Made by a program: the position numbers and the translations under genes. From NCBI GenBank assembly GCA_033032865.1, contig JAWHQI010000028.1, positions 4,917,001-4,981,000 of the forward strand: a DNA stretch of 64,000 nucleotides, given 5' to 3'. The notes under the pieces are model-generated. The model did not search any database. It saw only the letters and a list, made by a program, of their open reading frames with translations, and was not told the origin of the DNA. Below are positions 11,764 through 20,700 of the stretch, piece after piece; position 1 is the first letter of the stretch; each line of letters starts with the position of its first letter. Source of the stretch: Dactylorhiza incarnata. Its lineage: Eukaryota; Streptophyta; Magnoliopsida; Asparagales; Orchidaceae.

Positions 11764-12045
11764 CATATTAAGGCAGCACAAATCCACCAAAGGGCCTGCA
11801 AGTAATAAGCCCCCTCAAGTACACTGCAAGTTCCGAGATAATGGAGGCTAATGAAATGCCATAATATCCAATAACTCAATAAGTCAATGGAACCGATCAC
11901 CCATATTAAGCCAGCACAAATCCACCAAAGGGCCTGCAAGTAATAAGCCCCCCCCCCCCCCCCCCCCCCCCAAGTACACTACAAGTACCAGAGATAATGG
12001 AGGCTAATGAAATGCCATAATATCCAATAAGTCAATAGAACCGGC
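11764..12045 (+). repeat. 138-bp tandem duplication
   Basis: Two copies begin with CATATTAAGGCAGCAC at 11764 and CATATTAAGCCAGCAC at 11902 and stay co-linear through AATGGAGGCTAATGAAATGC. The second copy has a run of 24 C where the first has five. Confidence 0.85.
11948..11971 (+). repeat. Poly-C tract (24 C)
   Basis: Uninterrupted run of C inside the second copy of the 138-bp duplication. The exact length may be uncertain because of sequencing or assembly error. Confidence 0.8.
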
Positions 12046-12584
12046 CACTTCAAAATGATTCTTGGGCCTAAATTGGTTTGAATTGGTGGAGCGATTCTCT
12101 CCGCAAATCTCTACCCAATAACAATCATATTAATTATTTAAATTCAGCATTAATTAAATCCAAAAAAATCTAAAATATTCCTCAAAGTATTCTGTACTTA
12201 AATAATATTTATTATTTTCAAAATAAATATTATTTATCAAAATATTGAGAATATTTATTTGAAATTCGGCATGTTACACATCTTTCGTCATGGATCTAAT
12301 GGTCAAAGCCAGGCTGTTTTTCTGTTATGATTTAATTTTTCCCACTGTGCACCAATTTAGCTTGAATAGCTTTGTTTGTTATCTTTCTTCCCCGTTTGTA
12401 GTTTCTAATGCACAAATTAGATGCATGATAATTTTCAAGCCCCTTTTTATTAGTAATATATGTACACGATTAAAATGGAAAACTTCGGATGGTTATGGTC
12501 TCCAAAATAGGTCCATCAAATAAATCTCAGCACTTCAATTTTAATCTCCCATATCCAATGAAACACGTTTTTTTATTACTTATG
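12046..12584. other. AT-rich sequence, nothing recognised
   Basis: No exon or repeat that I can support between the tandem duplication and the copia target site. The ORF at 12290-12523 lacks any known domain. Confidence 0.4.
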
Positions 12585-12656
12585 GCTATTGTTAGATGAT
12601 ATATATATGTATTGAGCCCGTTTTAATTATTAGATTTCACTTTTCTCCCCGTAACA

Positions 12657-12668
12657 TGGTATCAGAGG
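12657..12668 (+). other. Copia B primer-binding site
   Basis: TGGTATCAGAGG, complementary to the initiator-Met tRNA 3' end, directly adjoining the LTR. Confidence 0.85.
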
Positions 12669-12869
12669 ACGATACGCTCCGCTAGGGTTCTCTCGTCGCT
12701 CTCGCATCCGCCGCCGCTCCGCTCGCTCGTCCCGCTCTCGCATCAGCCGCCGCTCTCCGCTTCGCATCTCTCGCTGCATCCCCGTCTCGCATCAGCCGCC
12801 CTGGTCCCTCCCGTGCCCTAGACGGAGGCGCGTGAGATGACGCCTGCCGTCGCTACGGTTGCCCGATGC

Positions 12870-13045
12870 CGATGACTACCACGGGTCGCCGATCCCTGCT
12901 GCTGCCGATCTCCTCTACCTGATGCCGATCGCTGCCGATCCCCTCTGCCTGAAGCCGATCACTGCCGATCTCCGCTGCCTGATGCCGATCGCTGCCGACC
13001 TCCTCTGCCTGAAGCCGATCGCTGCCGATCTCCTCTCTGCTCGGC
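12870..13045 (+). repeat. About 30-bp tandem repeat in the copia B leader
   Basis: Five or so diverged copies of a unit containing GCTGCCGATCTCCTCTGCCTG and then AAGCCGATC or ATGCCGATC. It lies between PBS and gag and is likely untranslated, although one frame (12859-13053) stays open. Confidence 0.75.
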
Positions 13046-13132
13046 TGCCCTAAGGTCGCCCGTTGTTGTGTGGCTGTCTTCCATTTCGGTTTGTTGCCCC
13101 CTGCTGTTTATTGAAGGTTCCTGTCCAAGATC

Positions 13133-16100
13133 ATGGGGGACTCAGTCACAAGCACCACTCAGACGCCTGTTCCCTCAGGGGATTCTACCAACACGTTTCC
13201 TTCCAATGCAAGGTTGGCTACCACTATCCTTACCTCCTCCAACTTTCAGTTGTGGAAAAAGGGGGTTACTATGTCTCTAGCAGGCATCCGACGTACTCAC
13301 CACCTTACTAGGCTTCCTACTCATGCCGTGGGAAGTGCCGAACACGACGATTGGTACAGTGATGATTGTCGTATCTTTGCGCTCCTTCTGAGTTCCATGG
13401 ATCCATCAGTTCAGCAAATGTGCAAGAATTGCGATAGCACTAAGGAGCTGTGGGACACCCTGCATATGATGTTTTCTCAAGCTAACAACCTCTCTCGTCT
13501 TGGTGAACTCTTTCCCAAGATGGCTGAGCTACGCCAAGGAGCCCGTCCTGTCACTGAGTACTTTGCTGAATGGAAGGTTCTTGCCGATGAAATCCTGGAT
13601 CTTTGGGAGATCCCCTCTACTCGTGAAGGACATCATGCTCAACGTGAGCATCTGGTCCTCATCTGGCTTCTGAACGGACTTGATCCAAATTTTTCAACAA
13701 CCAGAACGGAAATGCTTGCGAGTCCTTCTACTTTGCAGACTGCTAGTGTGTTCCATCGTCTGACTAAAGCGGGCTCTGCCGCTTCTCCTGCTGCTCTACA
13801 TGTTTCCTCCAGCGAGTCCATTGCGCTGGCCTCTCGAGGGGGAAGGGGCAATAGCAGCAGAGGTGGTCGGTCTGGTTCTGGACGTGGTCGGGAGACTGAT
13901 ACGCGTCATTGTACTCATTGTGGACGTCGTGGTCACACAAGGGATACGTGCTGGCTCGTGCATGGGAAACCAGACTGGGCGGCCAAAACCTCGTCAGCTT
14001 CACCTCGATCTGCTCATGTTGCCGACTCGACTCCGGCTCCCCCGGGTCACCTCACGGTCCAACTCTCTGAGGAGGATTATCGTCGCCTGCAGGCTCTTCC
14101 TGTTTCCTCTCCACCTCATAGTGCTGCTGTAGCCCAGACTATTCAGCCTGCCTGCACTTCCCAGACCACCCAGCGCCCAGTTCAGTGGCTGGCAGATTCT
14201 GGAGCTTCTGACCACCTGACTAGCTCTTCAGGTATCTTGCATTCGTATCATACCCATTGTGGATCTTCCATTACTGTTGCAGATGGATCCACTGTTCCTA
14301 TTGTTGGCTTTGGCAGCTGCAATGTGACACCGGATATGCCTCTATCCTCGGTTGCTCATGTTCCTCAATCTGCTTACAACCTATTGTCCATTAGTAAGCT
14401 TACTCGTGATTTAAACTGCACTGCTATCTTCACATCTTCTGGTTGCATTTTTCAGGAACAGTCGACGAGCCGTATTATTGGTAGAGAAAAGCTGCGTGGT
14501 GGTGTTTATGTTTTGGATGAAGTTTCCCACATTGCCTGTTCTGCTGCTTCGGCCAAACTCTTGGACCTCCACTACCGTCATGGTCATCCCTCTATGCAGG
14601 TCATGCGTCGTTTGTATCCTGAGTTTGGGAAAGTTTCCCATCTCAGCTGTGAGTCGTGTTTGTTTGCTAAACTCCATCGAGTTAGCTATGTTCCTCGTGT
14701 AGATGTTCGTGCTTCTGCACCTTTTGATTTACTTCATTCTGATGTCTGGGGACCGTGTCCTGTCCCTACGTTGTTAGGACACAGATATTATGTTACCTTT
14801 ATTGATGATTTTTCTCGCATGACATGGGTTTACTTAATGAAAAATCGCTCTGAATTACTATCTATTTTTCAACATTTGTGGAATGAAATTTTTACTCAAT
14901 TTTCTGTTCGTCTGAAATGTCTTCGTACCGATAATGGGAGAGAATACATGTCACAGGCCATGTCTAGCTTTCTTTCCGCCAAGGGTATCATCCACCAAAC
15001 CAGTTGCCCTGATACCCCCCAACAAAACGGAGTTGCCGAAAGAAAAAATCGCCACCTTCTTGAGGTAACCCGGGCTATCCTTCATCATACGCATGTTCCC
15101 AAACACTTTTGGGGAGATGTTGTTCTTACCGCTGCCCATCTCATTAATCATCTTCCTACTCATATACTTCAGGGGGAGACACCCTCTCACATCCTTTATC
15201 CAGACCACTCGGGGCCTCCTCTACCCTTCAAGGTCTTTGGGTGTGTTTGCTATGTCCGGGATGCTCGTCCCTCCGTTTCCAAACTTGATCCTCGCTCTTT
15301 GAAGTGTATCTTCCTTGGATACTCTCGGACTACCAAGGGATATCGATGTTATTCTCCTGAACTCCACAAATACATCATTTCTTCAGATGTTGTCTTCCTC
15401 GAATCTGTCTCTTATCGTACCACTGGCTCTCCCCTTCCCACTTCATCTTCTGATCTCTCTCTTGATGAGATGCTAGTTCCTCGTCCTGATTCTGCCCTCG
15501 TCTCTCCGACTGACATATTGTGCCCCCTTTGGGGACATGTCTACTCTCGTCGCACTTCTGATAGAACTGAAATACCACCATCTCAGCCTACCTCAACCAT
15601 TGATGGCTCAACTACTGTTCCTCAGATTGCTCCTGCTAGTGAGGACCAGAACCAAACTGAAGTGCCTGCCGCTCCACCTCTGGCTCGTACCGAGCTTCCT
15701 ATTGCTCTCCGCAAGGGCAGTCGGACTTGTCAGAATAGACCTCTCTTTGTAAGCTCTTATCAGGGGTTGTCTGCTTCTCATACCGCACTTCACTTGATGT
15801 TGGATCAGTACACCATTCCCTCCACGGTTGGGGAGGCCAAAACTCATCCTGGCTGGATGGCTGCTATGCAAGAGGAATTGACGGCACTTCAACTGAATAA
15901 TACTTGGGAACTTGTGTCTTTGCCGCCTGGGAAGCGTGCTATTGGTTGCAAATGGATCTACTCTGTTAAAGCCAATGCTGATGGCTCTCTTGCTCGCTTG
16001 AAAGCCCGCCTTGTTGCCAAAGGCTATGCCCAAACTTATGGCGTGGATTATGAGGAAACGTTTGCACCTGTTGCCAAGATGTCCTCTATTCGGATCGTGA

Positions 16101-17149
16101 TCTCTCTTGCAGCCACTCACCGGTGGCCTCTCCATCAGTTAGATATCAAGAATGCGTTCCTTCATGGGTCCTTGGAGGAAGAGGTGTATATGGAACAACC
16201 ACCTGGGTTCGTTGCTGAGGGGGAGCGTAACAAGGTGTGTCGTCTCCTGGCCTCCTTATATGGGTTGAAACAATCCCCGCGCCAGTGGTTTGCTCGCTTT
16301 CGGTCTGTGGTCACCAAATTCGGACTTACCAAAAGTGTCAAAGACTCATCTCTCTTTTATCGGAACTCCTCTGCTGGTACTGTGCTCCTAATTGTGTATG
16401 TTGATGATATCGTCATCACTGGTAGTGATCCTAAAGGGATAGCCGATCTCAAAGCGTTCTTACACTCCAACTTCCAAACCAAAGATCTAGGGCTGTTGCG
16501 ATACTTCCTTGGGATTGAAGTTACTGATCATGACGACTCTATCTTTGTTTCTCAACGTAAATATGCCCTTGATCTGTTATCTGATCTTGGAATGTCTGAC
16601 TGCCGCCCTATGGATTCTCCTCTTGAACCAGGAGAAAAGGGACTTCATTCCGAGAGCAAATCTTTTGAATCGCCAGAGAAGTATCGAAGAGTTGTTGGAA
16701 AACTTAACTACCTTACTATGACTCGCCCAGACATTGCCTGCGCTGTGAGTAAGGTCAGTCAGTTCATGGCAAACCCAACTACCTCTCAATGGGACTCTGT
16801 TCTCCGCATCGTTAGGTACATAAAGAAGGATCCTGGTCTAGGAATATCATACAAGAATCGTGGTCACTCCAATATAGAGGCTTACTGTGACTCCGACTGG
16901 GCAGGTTGTTTAGCCACTCAGAAGTCTACCACAGGATTTACTATATTTATGGGAGGAAACCTTGTCTCCTGGAAGAGCAAGAAACAGACCACTGTCGTGT
17001 CGCCAGATCTAGTGCCGAGGCAGAGTATCGGGCTATGTCGCACACCGTTGCTGAGATCATGTGGATCAGACAGACTCTTTGCGAAATCGGATACCCTGTT
17101 CATGACCCAACTCCGTTATGGTGTGATAATCAAGCTGCAATACAGATAG
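13133..17149 (+). CDS. Copia B Gag-Pol polyprotein (frameshifted near its end)
   Basis: A 1,338-residue reading frame with all copia domains in order. Gag (UBN2 type) occupies the first 250 residues. A CCHC knuckle, CTHCGRRGHTRDTC, starts at about residue 260. The protease motif DSGA is at about 355. The integrase zinc-binding region and D,D-35-E core begin near 480 (SDVWG Asp at 537, [11 protein letters not shown] near 625). The RT motif YVDDI is at about 1089. RNase H (YCDSDWAGC near 1245) follows. At 16994-17004 the frame slips, and the conserved SSAEAEYRAM region continues one frame over at 16999-17358. Polyproteins of this lineage are usually one frame, so this copy makes a truncated RNase H. 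The first ATG after the repeat-rich leader was taken as start. Confidence 0.95.
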   Translation: MGDSVTSTTQTPVPSGDSTNTFPSNARLATTILTSSNFQLWKKGVTMSLAGIRRTHHLTRLPTHAVGSAEHDDWYSDDCRIFALLLSSMDPSVQQMCKNCDSTKELWDTLHMMFSQANNLSRLGELFPKMAELRQGARPVTEYFAEWKVLADEILDLWEIPSTREGHHAQREHLVLIWLLNGLDPNFSTTRTEMLASPSTLQTASVFHRLTKAGSAASPAALHVSSSESIALASRGGRGNSSRGGRSGSGRGRETDTRHCTHCGRRGHTRDTCWLVHGKPDWAAKTSSASPRSAHVADSTPAPPGHLTVQLSEEDYRRLQALPVSSPPHSAAVAQTIQPACTSQTTQRPVQWLADSGASDHLTSSSGILHSYHTHCGSSITVADGSTVPIVGFGSCNVTPDMPLSSVAHVPQSAYNLLSISKLTRDLNCTAIFTSSGCIFQEQSTSRIIGREKLRGGVYVLDEVSHIACSAASAKLLDLHYRHGHPSMQVMRRLYPEFGKVSHLSCESCLFAKLHRVSYVPRVDVRASAPFDLLHSDVWGPCPVPTLLGHRYYVTFIDDFSRMTWVYLMKNRSELLSIFQHLWNEIFTQFSVRLKCLRTDNGREYMSQAMSSFLSAKGIIHQTSCPDTPQQNGVAERKNRHLLEVTRAILHHTHVPKHFWGDVVLTAAHLINHLPTHILQGETPSHILYPDHSGPPLPFKVFGCVCYVRDARPSVSKLDPRSLKCIFLGYSRTTKGYRCYSPELHKYIISSDVVFLESVSYRTTGSPLPTSSSDLSLDEMLVPRPDSALVSPTDILCPLWGHVYSRRTSDRTEIPPSQPTSTIDGSTTVPQIAPASEDQNQTEVPAAPPLARTELPIALRKGSRTCQNRPLFVSSYQGLSASHTALHLMLDQYTIPSTVGEAKTHPGWMAAMQEELTALQLNNTWELVSLPPGKRAIGCKWIYSVKANADGSLARLKARLVAKGYAQTYGVDYEETFAPVAKMSSIRIVISLAATHRWPLHQLDIKNAFLHGSLEEEVYMEQPPGFVAEGERNKVCRLLASLYGLKQSPRQWFARFRSVVTKFGLTKSVKDSSLFYRNSSAGTVLLIVYVDDIVITGSDPKGIADLKAFLHSNFQTKDLGLLRYFLGIEVTDHDDSIFVSQRKYALDLLSDLGMSDCRPMDSPLEPGEKGLHSESKSFESPEKYRRVVGKLNYLTMTRPDIACAVSKVSQFMANPTTSQWDSVLRIVRYIKKDPGLGISYKNRGHSNIEAYCDSDWAGCLATQKSTTGFTIFMGGNLVSWKSKKQTTVVSPDLVPRQSIGLCRTPLLRSCGSDRLFAKSDTLFMTQLRYGVIIKLQYR

Positions 17150-17358
17150 CAACCAATCCTGTGTTTCATGAACGCACGAAGCACATCGAGGTTGACTGTC
17201 ATTTCGTACGAGAGAAGTACGAAGAAGGTCTTATTTCCTTGAGCCATGTGAAGACTGGAGACCAAGTTGCTGATATTCTCACGAAAGGAGTTACCGGGGT
17301 CAGAATGAATTTCATATGTAACAAGTTAGGTCTGGAAAGTTCCCACGACCCAACTTGA
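16999..17358 (+). pseudogene. Copia B RNase H C-terminus, out of frame
   Basis: Contains [39 protein letters not shown] and DILTKG, the standard C-terminal copia RNase H sequence, ending in TGA just before the polypurine tract. It is separated from the main polyprotein by a small indel near 17000. Confidence 0.9.
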
Positions 17359-17634
17359 GGGGGAGTTTTAGATGATATATATATGTATTGAGCCCGTTTT
17401 AATTATTAGATTTCACTTTTCTCCCCGTAACAGCTATCATGAAAACCAAAAAAAAATATGTTGTTTATAGATACTAGCAGTTGTGCATAGACCCCCGCGC
17501 ATAGTGTGCGGTGGCAATCGCGCCCGGTCATCGCTCGAGTGATGGTCGCCGCCCATCTAGCCTTTCTTTTGTTTTCTCCAAGTCTTTAAATATTTTATCA
17601 TCATCACCTAAACATTATGCATGTGTTTTGGCAG

Positions 17635-17748
17635 CTTTAGCGAAGCTGGAAGATGATATTGATGCCCGTATAACCCTATCAACCCTTCTTATTGAAGAAG
17701 GAAGGGAAGATGAAGCAATTTCACTATTGTCACCTACAAATTGCTCAA
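17635..17748 (+). CDS. GTF3C3: TFIIIC subunit 3, first visible exon
   Basis: Acceptor TTTTGGCAG, donor CTCAA/GTAATA. Encodes [20 protein letters not shown] and [13 protein letters not shown], a TPR helix pair typical of the family. It begins at codon position 2, so an upstream exon must supply one base. That exon is not in the window. The copia B element ends 202 bp upstream. Confidence 0.88.
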
Positions 17749-20700
17749 GTAATACCCTTTTTCATCTGGCTTGCTCATTTATCTTTTAGCTATTTTCTGT
17801 ACATACTATTGGCAGTGTTTATTAAAGGCAATGGTTAAGCTCTCAAAAGAAATTATTTCCAGAAGTCATGTTGGTTCTCCCAGTTGGAGGGAAGTGAAAA
17901 CTGGGACAAGAACCAAGCTTGCTCTGGGAAAGTTGAGTCTTGTTTTAGTTAGCACTGCTGACTTTTTAAAATTTTATTTTCATTTGGCAGATGTCACAAT
18001 TGATGTGTCTTCTACACTTCCCGCGCCTTGGTGGCTTAGTGAGAAAGTTAAAATGGAACTGGCAAAGATTTATCGATCCAGAGGGATGCTCGAGGATTTT
18101 GTTGACGTAATATTTCTCCCTGTCAAGAAAACATTGCTCGTTGAGTCCATGACTCGAAGGGTAAGATTGTGTCTCTACCTTGATCTTTTTCGTGTAAATG
18201 AGGAAAAAGTTTGGGCGACCTTTTTTTTGAGTCATACAGGGATGCACTTCGAGTTTTGTCAATTTATGACTGGAAGGATGACATGTATGTTCTTATGTAT
18301 ATACGAGATTTCGTAATAATTATTGGTTTCGTGCATATTTAGTTTCTTCTATTGAGGCCATTTTTCCTTCTTATGTTTGAAACAAATCCTTGCTGCTCAC
18401 TTCATGCTAACCCCTCAGATTCCAACGTGACATTATTGTTTTTGAAACTCGTTTAGCTAGTTGTCTTGATTTTATGGTCTTTGTTAATCTTTTTCATTTT
18501 GACGATTATTTACATCTTACCAGCGTAAGGCGAGAAAGAAGAAAAGACTCTCAAAAAGCATTCTTTCTGAAAGAGTCAAGTTGTTGGAGAATCAACAGGA
18601 AGATAATGTATTTGGTGGCTTCAAACCTGTTGCAACATCATCAGAGCTGTCAGTTCTCTACTTTTATTAATATAATCATTTTGTTATATTTTTTTCTTTT
18701 TTATTGACTCATCTTTTTGTAATTGTTAATTGATTACCAGTTTGTATTCCTACTATGTAGTCAATTATTCATTATATAGTATACTTATCATCTAGAGCAA
18801 GCTAAACTCTTCGATTTCTTAGTACCAAAGTGGACCATTAAACTTAACATCCTTTTGGTATAATAGTTTGAAAAGATTTTGTTGCTCCTTTAACATCCTT
18901 ATTGGCGCGATAAATGGACAGTCGCACCAACTTTTCCTTTTTCCATATTTATTTTGAGAAATGATTATATAAAAATTGTATATTAATAGAATCACATGGC
19001 GTAAATAAATCTAGAATAATCCAGCTTGATACTGTCCGATTTAAATTAAATAATCTAGAAATACTACATCATGAGAAATAAAATGCATAAAGAGAGGACA
19101 ACAGCTCCCTCTCATATTCCCATCATAGTGTCGACCCGAGCTTGACAAAATCAATTTAACAGGATAATATTATGAAAAATTAAATTTTGTTTTTAAAACG
19201 CTACTACTGTACAATATACAGGTAGGCAGGTGAGAAACGTAGTAAAATATGTAAAATTAAGAAATGAGCAGGTCATAATTAATTAATTATTTAGGTGAAC
19301 AATATATAAATATGTGCAAGGCATATGCCAGAGAAATGCAGTAAGTCACCTAATCTAATATGTACCACTTGTATTATTAAACGTTCTCATTATTCAGTAT
19401 GCATGGACTTGATTATTCGAGGTTTCATTTGTCATCAACACTTACATTTACCAATAAGTGTAGCTGAAATATCTTGGAGACTCCCGGTGAAAGAAGAATA
19501 ATGCATCAATACATGTGTTTTCCCTTTTGTATTAATAGTTCTAAACTCAAGCTACATTCTTCAGACATAAAAAATTCATAAATTATAGTATACTACAATA
19601 CACGTTTTCCTTTGTGTAGAGAAATATCATGTTAGAGAGAAAGTATTATCACTTGTTATTTATCTCATAGAGGTGGGTATTTAATGATATTACAAAGGAT
19701 ATAAACACACCTATGAATGTTGTGGGACTGAACCTGAAAATACATGAATGCTAAAAACTAATACTCCCTCATGTTGGAGTGTATATATCAATCATGACAG
19801 TTTGATACATATATCAAAGAATGAAGAGGAAAGAGGTCCGGTGAAGATGTCAACAAGCTCTCCATCTTAATTAACAAAATGTGTGCATATCTGTCCGCTT
19901 AGAACTTATCTCTCTGCTAAAAAAATGACAGTACCCTCTATATATTTAGTCCTCTCATGGAAGATAATGATTGTCACATTATATAGGTAGAGGAATGGTA
20001 GAGACTTCTCTAAATTTCTTTAAGAGAGTTCTAAGCCACTTAAACTCACATACTGTCTACTCCATTCCACAATATTCTCCTTTAGCATTGGGTTTAGATA
20101 CTACATTTAACTTCTTACTTCGCCAATGACGAGGTTGCCTCTTGGGAAGGTGCAATATCCTAATGTCGACTCCTATTTTTATTGTTAGCATAACTTGCCC
20201 CAAAATAAGCTTCTATATGGAGGTGACCATTCATTTTGAATAGTAATTCCTTGTACGGGGAGCCCTTGATATATCCTAGGATATTAATGTCGCGCCCTGA
20301 GCCGAAAAGCTCGAATTAACGAGGCGGTAACGGTAACGAATGTGTGAGTTAAGGGTCTTAATGAAGAGGCAATTATTATATTTTATATGTTCAGTATTCA
20401 TCTTAGCTCAAATAAAGTAAACATCAATTATTAAATCATTATTAACGCACTGTCTACTTACATAATTATAAAATCTTAGCTTATTCCTACAGAATTCTTT
20501 AACATATATCTTGACTTCTAATTTGATGTCTCATATTCTTACCGGCCATGCATCATATAACTATCCAAGGTTCATTGGTATCAACTATCGTATCAGAGGG
20601 CCGCATGCATCACTTCTCACGTAACTTATCATACGGCTCATTATTTACATTTCCGAATTACAATCTCTGTCGTTCACTTATACAAGTTACATTGGGGTTC

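Larger units (their letters stand above)
12590..17432 (+). mobile_element. Copia B, near-complete Ty1/copia element with 67-bp LTRs
   Basis: A 4.84 kb element flanked by GCTAT duplications at 12585-12589 and 17433-17437. Its LTRs (12590-12656 and 17366-17432) differ by one base, the terminal TG of the 3' copy being TT. The primer-binding site TGGTATCAGAGG follows the 5' LTR without a gap, and a TTGAGGGGGAG polypurine tract precedes the 3' LTR. One long polyprotein frame fills the interior, broken only near its end. The LTRs are far shorter than the usual few hundred bases for copia. Near identity suggests a recent insertion, although 67 bp gives a poor age estimate. Confidence 0.95.

Noticed and set aside
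12859..13053. 64-residue ORF with repeated AADLLCLKPI-like units
   Set aside because: Product of the tandem repeat in the copia B leader, upstream of the gag start.
17771..17990. Extension of the TFIIIC exon back to a GGCAG acceptor at 17819
   Set aside because: Open in frame but the sequence does not resemble the family, and the shorter exon completes the split codon correctly.
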